DNA of 64,000 bases from Gautieria morchelliformis (lineage: Eukaryota > Basidiomycota > Agaricomycetes > Gomphales > Gomphaceae): positions 1 to 64,000 of the forward strand of contig WHVA01000477.1 in NCBI GenBank assembly GCA_015179125.1, written 5' to 3'. Below are positions 10,454 through 20,269 of the stretch, one piece after another; position 1 is the first letter of the stretch, and each line of letters begins with the position of its first letter. The notes beneath the pieces were generated by a model. The model did not search any database and was not told where the DNA came from. It saw only the letters and a list, made by a program, of their open reading frames with translations. Both the position numbers and the translations under genes were made by a program.

Positions 10454-10995
10454 TGTCAGGGGAACACCGATCGCACTGTGCATGATCACACTGTGCATGA
10501 TCGCACTGTGTATGATCGCACTGTGCATGATCACACTGTGTATGGTCACACTGTGTATGATCACACTGTGCATGATCGCACTGTGCGTGGTCGCACTGTG
10601 TACGATCGCACTGTGCGTTATCGCACACTGCATCATCGCAGCGTGTTGTTGGTGGCCCCTGAGCTTCTCCTAGCCTTTAGCATCCTTTTGTCTTGTGTTC
10701 CATTTATTTCCCTTTCTGTTCCGGCCCCTTCCGACATCATTCCTTCCTTATCTGTCCAGCCCTGTTATCGCTGGCATGATTGCTTATGTAACTCGGGCAT
10801 TCGGTGATCGGGCTAGCATGCCCGCGTTTGCTTATAGTCGTAGTTAGGTGGCGAAGGGGTTCCTTAGAGTTTTCTCTTTGGATCCCCCTTCGCCAGGTAT
10901 GTCTATGTCATGTATATAGTTCTCTATCTCACTTTGGATCCCCCTTCGCCAGTTCGCCTCTTGAGTGTAGAGCGTCTGCCTAGGTTGCCCTTATA
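10454..10995 (+). repeat. 5' LTR of element B (long form)
   Basis: TGTCAGGGGAACACC...GCCCTTATA, 542 bp. U3 (about 10470-10640) is a tandem array of 15-bp units of the CACTGTGCATGATCG type, about ten copies. A hairpin (10849-10859 with 10885-10895) is followed by a 56-bp GTATGT...CAG block (10897-10952), which ends with a second copy of the hairpin 3' arm. The array is longer than in the 3' LTR, and the 56-bp block is missing there. Confidence 0.9.
10849..10952 (+). promoter_or_regulatory. LTR B leader hairpin with duplicated 3' arm and intron-like block
   Basis: TGGCGAAGGGG (10849-10859) is an exact 11-base reverse complement of CCCCTTCGCCA at 10885-10895 and again at 10941-10951. Between them lies GTATGT...CAG (10897-10952, 56 bp), with a textbook fungal 5' splice site and a pyrimidine-rich 3' end. 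Family A has the same layout with different arm bases, so pairing rather than sequence appears to be kept. A function in splicing, packaging or strand transfer is inference. Confidence 0.6.
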
Positions 10996-11113
10996 GTAGA
11001 AAACTCTCTCTAGAGCACCGGTTGCAAAATCGCCCGACTTCAAATCGACCACCCTTCGAAAGCAGCGATTTTAGCAATCCTTTCTCATACCCTGACACCC
11101 TCTAACACTTACC

Positions 11114-12145
11114 ATGGACAACCTGCCATCTGCTGCTGAAGTTTTGGACCGCTTGGTGGTGATAGAGCAAGAGTTGATGAGGGAGAGGCAGGAAAAACAA
11201 GATCTGGAGACGAGGTTGAACACCCTGCAGGCTACGACCACTGGGCTGATCGCAGGACTCCCTAGTCGCGTTCGCGCCTCCTCAAAATGGACAGCAGAGC
11301 CAGCAAAGCCCTCCGAGTATGATGGGGATCGTGCAAACGGTCGCAACTTCATCCAGTCGTGCAGCCTCTACCTGGGTGTGTGTGCAAGCAACTTTCCAGA
11401 CGAGCAGTCGCAGATCCTTTGGGCGATGTCCTTCATGAAAACAGGAAGGGCTGCGACTTTCACCACACGCGCATTCACTCATGAAGCGAAGCATGGGGCG
11501 CCGCTCTACGCGACCTGGAAGGATTTCGTTGAGGCTTTTCGCCAGCAGTTCTACCCCCTACATGAGGCCACCGATGCTATGAATCAACTGGAATCGCGCC
11601 AGTACCACCAGGGCAAGCGTTCAGTTGACGGATACATCGATGGGTTCGAGGAGCTGGTTGAGAAGGCCGAATACACAGATGGGCGATCGATTGTGATGAA
11701 GTTCCGTCGAGGTCTCGAGCCTGCAATCCAGAGTCGCATTGCATTGATGTTGGATGGCAGGCCAAAGGATGATGACCCTTCTGCATGGTATGGAGCTGCG
11801 AGAACAGTCGCACTCACACGTGCGGCCAATGAAGCATTCCAGGGGCCTAGGGTGACGAACAGTGGCCCTCCCCCACCGCCAGTTTTTCGCAAGGCAGGTG
11901 AATCACACACCAGGTTCACCAGTCAGTTCTCTTCAAGGCCAGCGATAATGCCAGTGCCCACTCCCCTTCCAAATGCCTCTGGGCCTGCTCCGATGGACGT
12001 GGATGCTGCGAAGAAGCGGTTCCCACAGCCACTCACCTGTTGGCGCTGCGGAAAGGTTGGACACTTTGCGCGAGAATGCCCGCAGGCCTACGACATCCGC
12101 TACATGACAGCTGATGAGCGTGAGGAGCTTTTGGAGCACTGGATA
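11114..12145 (+). pseudogene. Element B gag, interrupted by hAT1
   Basis: Starts at ATG 11114 with a coiled-coil-like acidic/basic helix (VLDRLVVIEQELMRERQEKQ). A capsid-type retrotransposon gag region follows (about 11300-11800, with RQFYPLHEATDAMNQLESRQY). Then come a proline-rich linker and a single CCHC zinc knuckle, CWRCGKVGHFARECP (about 12040-12084), for nucleic-acid binding in the particle. It runs into the hAT target duplication at 12146. The continuing coding sequence lies beyond 15776. Fossil. Confidence 0.88.
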
Positions 12146-12154
12146 GTCGCTGCT

Positions 12155-12300
12155 AGTGTTGTTTACAGTTCAGTTCATTTCGATTCAGTCATGAACTGGT
12201 TCGACTTTTTGCCCATGTAATCAGCTCCAGCTCAGTTCACTAACCAGTTCAGCGCATGGACCGGTTCAGAACTGGCTTGGAACCGGTTCTTTATCAGTTC
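12155..12300. promoter_or_regulatory. hAT1 left subterminal repeat cluster
   Basis: Repeated CAGTTCAG/CCAGTTCA/GGAACCGGTTC words sit close to the terminal repeat and are mirrored at about 15610-15760 near the other end. Probably transposase binding sites; binding itself is inference. Confidence 0.6.
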
Positions 12301-12330
12301 AAGTGTCAGAATCATACTAGTGTACAAGTT

Positions 12331-15199
12331 TCATATAATATCGAGGGAGATGTCCACTTCAGTGCTTTGAGTGTCCTCCCCCCACTCTTCCATATTGATA
12401 GCAGCCATTCGTGATTCCCACCACTCCTTCAGCTCAGGGGCACTCATGCGTTTGATTCGACGCTTGCGATAAACAGACTTCAGGAGCTGCAGCGCCGCAA
12501 GTCGATTGGGGGTGAGGCTATTCCTTTTTTTGGAGTCCGTGTCAGCTGCTGCACTCCACACACGCTCAACAGGAGTCGCAGACCCCTGGATGGCCAAGTA
12601 GTCAAGCGCCATCCTACTCAGCTGGGGATACAGGTGCTGGACAGACTATAAATTAAATGTAAGGTATGCTACAATGTACAGTGTTGCTGATGGTGACTTA
12701 CCTGCCAGTAAACCAATGCATCTGGACCGCCTCGGTCTGGATGCATGGTTGGGGCTTCCTCCAGATACCGTTCAGCTTCGGTCTGAGGGCTCTGGGTCCT
12801 GGAAACATCATCCCACATGTCCCCCCAAATGGAGTTCTCAGTCTGCGAAGCTCTCGGAGGCAGGGGCAGATCAGTTGCATACGAGTCATTAAACTAGTCA
12901 AACTAATGTCAATGTAGTTGCTATTGATCAAGAATGATCATACCTTGGACAAGAATTTCTGCTTGGCCTCCTGTGCGAGTGTGAGTGTCGGATCAGATGG
13001 TGCTGTGTCTTTCCACCATTTCTCAAGATAACGCATTTTGATATATGGTGTGAGGACTAGACATTATTAGAAATGACAGGTGATGAATACCAGCAGAAAG
13101 AATCACTCATCGCATTGCCATAGGCATCGGAAGCGTCCATTTTGAGATAGTAGATGGCGAGTTTGTCAAGCCCAGCCTGAAGCACCTCACGAATGCCGGG
13201 TTGATCATCATACTTGTCCTGTAGTTTCTCCCATTCAGTCTGTAAATACTCAAGGGCTGGGATAGCCTTGTAAAGGGTCGGGTAGCTATCAGCGGAGAGT
13301 AGTTGTTGCCCTGTGTGGGCTTTCTGTGAGATATCAGCACGATGAGTAAGAACAGAGGGATGGGAGATTCAAGGTTACGCACTGATAATATTTCCAATAT
13401 GATTTCGATGCATTTCCACCCATTGCTTGAAATCTTGAACTTACGGAGTGCTTCTTCGTAGTCGGAATGCGCACACATAGCATTCAATGCCTGTGGGGCA
13501 ATGTGAGAGGACATGAAGGGACACATGATGACACACCTTGCGTAACTTGAAAGCCCGAGACAGCATAAAGTACGTAGATGGCCATCTCGTTACCACATCC
13601 AATAGCAGCTCCAATGCCCCGACAACCTCACCGCTTGAGTTCTTCACCAGTCCGTACTCAGTGACCTGGAAGTTGCGAAATGCCTGCCTTCTCTGGGGCG
13701 ATCAGGCCACGCAAGGCCACAATGGTATCCTTGAGGTCCTCAGCTGTGAGTTCCATCTCAGCAGCTGCTTGTGCATCACGGAAGGGGGCCGCGGTGAGTG
13801 CCTTGAGGGTGTCAGCAACCCCGAGTGTAAATGTGAGGCATACATCTGAGATTGTGCAGAATATTAGTCTTCAACGGGCTGAGCACAGAATCAGGAGTGT
13901 CACATACCTAATGTGGTTTGTAGGCTCATTCCAGTCCATATCATTGATGCCCTGGCATCGAAGCTTTGATTCAATGGCACGCATCATTGTGTCATTGTTC
14001 GTAGCATTGTCTGTTGTGATCCAACCCAGCTGGGATCACAAATCCACATTAGTCGAATCCTTCGGCGATTTCAATACTGCAGACATACCTTTCCAAGCAC
14101 GCCCATGTCCTCCAGTGCCTTGGTAACATAATCGGCCAAATTTGCCCCGGAGTGAGGCCCATGGAGGCATTGGAAGCCCAGTAGGTCCTCTTCAAGTGTC
14201 CAGGTCCCTTCCTTGACAGATATGTAATGACCTGTTATACCTACATAGGAATCCATGGGTCCTGAGGACCAGCAGTCGATGGTGCAGCTGACTCGACCAG
14301 GTGCTGCCTAAAATGGACACCCTTGGTTCAGTCACACTACGCACACCTTACGTATCATGACTACCTGCAGGTGCGTTCTCATTGCTTTCTTTTCCAGATT
14401 GTATTGAGACATCAGGGATTCAGTGAGGGCATTCCTCCCTGGGATGTCTGTCGCTCGCATGTCCGGCTTCAACAGTGTAAGAATTTCATGAAATTCATCA
14501 TGCTCAACGATTGAGATAGGCTACACAATCGTGCGTATTCAAATACCCATTGTAATAGTGCTAATAATGTTGACTTACCAGGTCACAGGCGGCAACCAGC
14601 TTAATTATGGCCACTCCAAGTCGTTCAGAAGAGAATGCGACCTTAGGTATGATCTTCTCGAGATGTGCATCAAGCAACCCTTGGTTTTTCTTGTGAGTCA
14701 CTTTGCCTGGGCCGAGCAGTATCTCCTGATACTGATCCCAGGCCCGTGGATGCTTTTTCAAATGCTTCACTAGGGCCGTGTTCCCAGTCTTGGCCATGTA
14801 CTCGGTCACTCGGTAAGCTGCCTTGCGTTCCTTAATCTTTCTGATAGCATGGTGAGTTCCTTTCAAATGGAACACGATAACATGAGATGACGCACTCGCA
14901 GACCTTGCAATACCTGACGTCACCCTGGTCGCTTGGAACCAGCTCGGTGTAGAACAACTTAATCGGTGCAGTGTCCCTTCCCTTTCTTCTTTTCCTCTCA
15001 ACAAGAATAACCTCAGGGTCGTCACTCTCTCCCTCATCGCTGCCATCCCCCTTATTGGGCTCTGTGGGTTTCCCTGGAATACCTGGCCACCCTGCTTTCG
15101 ATTTCCCATTTGACCCATTGGTCCTAGGACGCTTGTGGCTTTCTGGCACTCATCCATGTGAGTGCTCCCACAGTCAAATGGGTGCAATATCAATGACAC
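12331..15199 (-). CDS. hAT1 transposase, multi-exon
   Basis: Cut-and-paste transposase acting in the nucleus on the hAT1 ends. Reading down the minus strand, there is an N-terminal lysine/serine-rich part and then a BED-type zinc finger (YCKVC near 14900, the later H..H in ALVKHLKKH near 14770). The hAT core includes AAPGRVSCTIDCWSS (near 14300), GWITTDNATNNDTMM (about 13985-14035), and DVVTRWPSTYFMLSRA (about 13555-13605). The C-terminal dimerisation segment has ATPVERVWSAAAD and KRNSLTPNRLAALQLLKS (12480-12610), with the stop at 12331. The coding blocks change frame at short GT-AG gaps, as in intron-bearing fungal hAT genes. Exact exon ends and the start codon are uncertain. No obvious break in the core was noticed, so it may be or recently have been functional. 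Confidence 0.8.
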
Positions 15200-15776
15200 A
15201 CTTTTCTTTACAGCCTCAGCCTCCTCCCCTGAAAGAAGCTCAACATCTAGGAGAACCTTTAGCCGCCAAGAAATCCTTAGTGATGACGGACACTGTAAGT
15301 ACCTGTCTCCTTTTCTTCGTCAGATATGACAATAGGGCCTCGGGGCCGCTTCTGTTTCTGTTCTTTCTTCGCACCCAGACTCTCTTCAGGCTGCGAAGAA
15401 TGAACAGATATGGGGTCCCTTGGGCTAGGAGACTGATTCATAGAGCCAATGGGAGGTTCTTTGTAAAAAAGTACGGTTAGCAAGTTAAGCAACTGTACAG
15501 CAGTTCGGCGGCCTCTCCAGCCCACCGAGGCTAGCGCGGCTGTGACCGAAGTACGTAGTGTAGTAGCTATCTCAATCGATCTCTGCCTCATATGAACAAA
15601 ATATCAAAATATGAGCCGGTTATAAACTGGCTCAGAGTCGGTCTGAACCAGTCCACATTTGTCCAAATTCCAGAGCTCCTGCTCAGTCCGTGGAACCGGT
15701 CCCAACGCTGAGCTGAACCAGAACTGAACCTGAACGGACCGATCCAAACTGAACTGTAAACAACACTAGTCGCTGC

Positions 15777-18700
15777 GGATGTGCGAGATGTCGCTGAGGA
15801 AGAGGTTGAGAAGGATGAGGCGGAGGATTTTATGTCGCGCAGCGAGTGAGAGATGTGCCCTCGCTGCCCCTGTCCAATCGCTTTGCTGCTCTGTCAATAG
15901 CCCCAGATACTGAAGATACATTCCCTGTGTCAGAAACTGGGTCGCACACAGCAAGCGATAAAGACACATCAACCGCCAACATTCCGAAAGGTCCTTCACC
16001 ACGACTGAAGCGTTGGGAGCGAGCTCTTCCCAAGCACTTTGTGGTTGCATCCGTTCCCTCTCCAAATTCGATGAACCTCAAGGTAGAGATCCAGACAACA
16101 GACACTGCTGAGGTCAAAGGAGTGACTGCACTCCTCGACAGTGGTGCGACCGGGTTGTTCATCGACAGTGAATTTGTTGCCGCTCAGAAGTTAACCATGC
16201 GATCACTCACGCGCCCTGCCCCTGTCTACAATGTTGATGGCATTCCCAACGAGGGTGGAGCAATTCGCAATGTTGTTGATGTCATCCTGCGATTCCGCGA
16301 CCACTCTGAACGCGCTGTCTTTGCCGTTACGAACCTTGGGAAGCACAAGATGATCCTGGGCTATCCATGGCTCCGGGAGCACAACCCAGAGGTTAACTGG
16401 CGAATGCAGGAGGTGACACTGAATAGATGCCCTGCGCAGTGCCACACCTGCAGAGCAACACTGCGGGAAGAGCGGAGAGAGGAGGCGAGAATACGTGCAT
16501 GCCGCATGGGCCCCCTGCCTCAGATGGTGGAAGAGGAAGAGGGAGACGCAGAAGGAGATGAGGCTGGTGAGGTTGAGCCCCTGCTGGAGCCAGGTGACCG
16601 CCTGTTTGCGACTGTGTCCACGCCCAATGTACCTGTACCCATTATCGCAGCCACCACAACCACTTCGCAGCAGCTCGCGGAAAAGGCCCTTCGCAGTGTA
16701 CCCCCAGCGGAAAAGGAACTCATCCCTCCGTACCTCCGTGGCTTCGAGGATGTTTTCGCTAAAGAGTCCTTTGATTCGCTACCTGAGCGCAGGACATGGG
16801 ACCATGCGATTGAGCTCGAGCCAGGAGCCAAGCCATCTGTGTGCAAGGTTTACCCACTTGCCCCCAGTGAACAGTCACAGCTGGATGAATTCCTGCAGGA
16901 GAACCTGCGCACTGGCCGCATTCGCCCCTCGAAATCGTCTATGGCCAGCCCAGTGTTCTTCATCAAGAAGAAGGACGGGTCGCTGCGACTGGTCCAGGAT
17001 TATCACGCGCTCAATGCCATGACAGTGAAAAATCGCTACCCCCTTCCCATTATTTCTGAGCTCATTGCACAACTTCGTGGAGCGAAATACTTCACCAAGC
17101 TAGACGTGCGATGGGGCTTTAATAATGTGCGGATAAAGGATGGCGATGAGTGGAAGGCTGCGTTCCGCACTAATCGTGGCCTCTTTGAACCCCTCGTCAT
17201 GTTCTTTGGACTCACAAACAGCCCTGCGACCTTCCAGACCATGATGAACGACATCTTCCAAGACCTCATCATGGAAGGGCATGTGTGTGTGTACCTGGAT
17301 GACATCCTGATCTTCACCGACACCCTTGAGGAGCATCGCCGACTTCTGCGAATAGTCCTTGAGCGCCTATGGCAGCACAAGCTATATCTTCGCCCTGAGA
17401 AATGCGAATTTGAGCGAACAAAGATTGAGTACCTTGGGCTCATTGTGTCACATGGCAAGGTGGAGATGGACCCCGTCAAGGTTGCAGGTGTCATGGACTA
17501 GCCAGCCCCGGCAAATCGCAAGGAGGTGCAGGCATTCCTGGGCTTTGCCAACTTTTATCGCCGGTTCGTCGAGGGCTTCTCCCATCATGCACGTCCCCTG
17601 TTCGAGCTCACCAAGAAGGACGTACAATGGTAATGGGGTGATCGCGAACAGCAGGCATTTGATGGGCTGAAGCAGTGATTCACATCATCGCCGATCCTGC
17701 ACTTTGCAGATGACAATCAACCATACCGGGTGGAGGCTGACAGTTCAGATGTCGCCACTGGTGCAGTCCTATCCCAACAATCTCCAGACGACGACAAATG
17801 GCATCCGATTGCATTTTACTCCAAGAGTCTCACCCCTGTGGAGCGAAATTATGAGATTCATGACAAGGAGATGCTGGCGATTATTCGTGCCCTAGAGGAA
17901 TGGCGACATTTCCTTGAAGGTACTAAGCATCGCATTGAGATCTGGACTGACCACAAGAACCTGGAGTATTTTCGCACTGCAAAGAAGCTTAATCGCAGGC
18001 AGGCTAGATGGTCTCTCTACTTGTCGCATTTTGATTTTGAGCTTCACCATCGGCCTGGTGTCACGATGGGCAAGTCAGACGCACTGTCGCGGCGCTCAGA
18101 CCATGGGTCAGGATCGGGTGACAACAGCGATTTGACGCTCCTACGCCCAGAGCTGTTCATTGTTCGTGCCCTGGAGGGGCTCACCCTGGTGGGGGAAGAA
18201 CGTGGGATTATTCGCGACGTGAAGAAGGCATTTGGAGATGGGTCACTGGAGGATGAGGTCACAGGAGCGGTAAAGAAGCTGCGTGAGTCTGGTGGGAAAT
18301 CGCTGGTGTCTGCAGAGTGGGCTGAGATGGATGGGTTGCTCACATTCCGAGGTAAAGTTTACGTTCCAGACGTCCAGGACCTCAGGTGACGAATTGTCGC
18401 CCAGCACCATGATTCTCGGGTCGCTGGTCATCCGGGGCGATGGAAGACCCTTGAACTTGTCTCGCGAAATTACTGGTGGCCCCACATGTCGCGGTATGTT
18501 GGCGAGTACTCCAAGACGTGCGATTTATGCCTGCGAACAAAGGCACGAAGGCAGGCACCCCTCGGTGAACTCCATCCACTCCCTGTCCCTGAAGCTCACT
18601 GGGACACGATCAGTGTTGACTTCATTGTGGAACTGCCTGACGCACATGGCTACGATGCTGTTATTAATGTAGTGGACTCGGTCTCCAAGCGGGCACACTT

Positions 18701-19700
18701 CATCCCCACTAACACCACGATCACTGCAGCCGGAGCAGCACGACGTTTCCTACACCATGTCTGGAAGCTGCACGGCCTCCTGCGAACAGTGGTGTCAGAT
18801 CGCGGAGTCCAGTTCATGCGCGAATTCACTTGTGAGCTTTATCGCCTGCTGGGAATTCACATCGCAGCCTCCACAGCATACCACCCACAGACTGACGGAC
18901 AGACGGAGTGACTCAATCAAGAGCTAGAGCAGTACCTTCGACTCTTTGTCAATGAGCGACAGGACGACTGGGATGACCTCTTGCCCATGGCCGAGTTCCA
19001 GTACAACAACCATGTGCATGCTTCCACTCGTCAATCGCCCTTCATGCTGGACACTGGGCGGCACCCACGAATGGGCTTCGAACCACATCAACCCCCATTG
19101 AACCTTGAGTCTGTCAATGAATTCAAGGAACGCATGGAGGAGTCACTGTCAGAAGCGAAGTCAGCACTGGCAAAGTCGAAGGAGGACATGGCGATATACT
19201 ATAATCGCTGACGTGAACCAGCACCTATGTTTTCTCCGGGTGACAAGGTTTACCTCGATGCAAGCGATATACACACCACCCGTCCTTCGAAAAAGCTAGC
19301 TCATCGGCGACTTGGCCCCTACGCTGTTGAACGCCAAGTTGGGTCACAAGCCTACCGTCTCCGCCTCCCAAGGTCTCTAAGTCGCCTCCACCCTGTTTTC
19401 CCCGTCATTAAGCTCACTCCTGCTCCATCCGATCCAATCTTGGGTTGGCGACCATCCCCACCACCTCCACCCATCCTTAGAGAGGGTGATGAGCACTTTG
19501 ACGTTGAACAGGTGTTAGACAGTCGCATGCGAGCAAATCGCCTCCAGTTCCTCATCAAGTGGAAGGGGTATGGCTATGAAGAGAATTCTTGGGAAAATGA
19601 GGGCGATGTCCAAGCTCCTGACCTGATTGCTGACTTCTACCGTTCGCATCCAGGTGCCCCTCATTGCATTCGCTCCTTGGAGGCTGCCACATTTCAGAAT
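15777..19700 (+). pseudogene. Element B gag end and pol (protease, RT, RNase H, integrase, chromodomain)
   Basis: After the hAT element come an acidic linker and an aspartic protease (ALLDSGATGLFIDSEF, about 16127-16175). Reverse transcriptase follows (near 16850-17500, with PVFFIKKKDGSLRLVQDY and the catalytic VYLDDILIF at about 17290). RNase H comes next ([17 protein letters not shown], about 17850-17900), with the tether ending KSDALSRRSDH, and then integrase (zinc segment about 18400-18540; core with VDFIVELPDA near 18620 and TDGQTE near 18895). The module LAHRRLGPYAVERQ (about 19300) and a chromodomain (FDVEQVLDSR...FLIKWKGYGYEENSW, about 19497-19600) complete it. It is a standard chromovirus pol with several breaks, so not active. 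The closest relative in the window is family A. Confidence 0.9.
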
Positions 19701-19763
19701 CGCATCCCTGTTCCACCAGTGGGACTTCATGCGTCGGGTCACCGCATTCTAGAGGGGGGGTGA

Positions 19764-20224
19764 TGTCAGGGGAACACCGATCGCACTGTGTATGATCGCA
19801 CTGTGCATGATCGCACCGTGCATGATCGCACCGTGTATGATCGCACTGTGCATGGTCGCACCGCACTGTGCGTGGTCACACTGTGTACGATCGCACTGTG
19901 CGTTATCGCACACTGCATCATCGCAGCGTGTTGTTGGTGGCCCCTGAGCTTCTCCTAGCCTTTAGCATCCTTTTGTCTTGTGTTCCATTTATTTCCCTGT
20001 CTGTTCCGGCCCCTTCCGACATCATTCCTTCCTTATCTGTCCAGCCCTGTTATCGCCGGCATGATTGCTTATGTAACTCGGGCATTCGGTGATCGGGCTA
20101 GCATGCCCGCGTTTGCTTATAGTCGTAGTTAGGTGGCGAAGGGGTTCCTTAGAGTTTTCTCTTTGGATCCCCCTTCGCCAGTTCTCCGCTTGAGTGTAGA
20201 GTGTCTGCCTAGGTTGCCCTTATA
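19764..20224 (+). repeat. 3' LTR of element B (short form)
   Basis: TGTCAGGGGAACACC...GCCCTTATA, 461 bp. It is collinear with the 5' LTR, but the U3 array of 15-bp CACTGTG-containing units is shorter, and the 56-bp GTATGT...CAG block with one hairpin arm is absent. The hairpin itself remains. Confidence 0.9.
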
Positions 20225-20269
20225 GTTAGTATGCAGGGACTACTTGTATATATGTTACTGACCCATAGC

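Larger units (their letters stand above)
12154..15768 (-). mobile_element. hAT DNA transposon (hAT1), complete ends, 8-bp TSD
   Basis: A 3,615-bp element with terminal inverted repeats (TAGTGTTGTTTACAGTTCAG at the left, its complement at the right). It is flanked by the perfect 8-bp duplication GTCGCTGC (12146-12153 and 15769-15776), diagnostic of hAT. Both ends carry subterminal clusters of GAACCGG/CCGGTTC and CAGTTCAG motifs (about 12160-12300 and 15610-15760), the kind of sites hAT transposases bind. It lies in the gag of element B, so it is younger than B. The single gene is on the minus strand. Confidence 0.95.
10454..20224 (+). mobile_element. Ty3/Gypsy chromovirus, family B, with hAT insertion in gag
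   Basis: 5' LTR 10454-10995, gag from 11114, a hAT element (12154-15768) inside gag, then protease, reverse transcriptase, RNase H, integrase, chromodomain, a polypurine tract (AGAGGGGGGGTGA just before 19764) and a 3' LTR at 19764-20224. All canonical parts are present in order, but the coding part has several breaks, so it is fossil though fairly young. No 5-bp target duplication is apparent at the outer ends. The right edge abuts the C-terminal-coding side of hAT2, so a rearrangement at the flanks is likely. Confidence 0.92.

Noticed and set aside
10470-10640. CRISPR-like array
   Set aside because: Units of 15 bp abut without unique spacers, lie inside an LTR and recur in the other LTR; the genome is eukaryotic.
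10355-10807. Frames reading HTVHDRTV and similar repeats
   Set aside because: They are the 15-bp U3 array of LTR B read as protein.
10454-20224. A 5-bp target duplication for element B
   Set aside because: Left flank GACAC and right flank GTTAG do not match, so no duplication is claimed.
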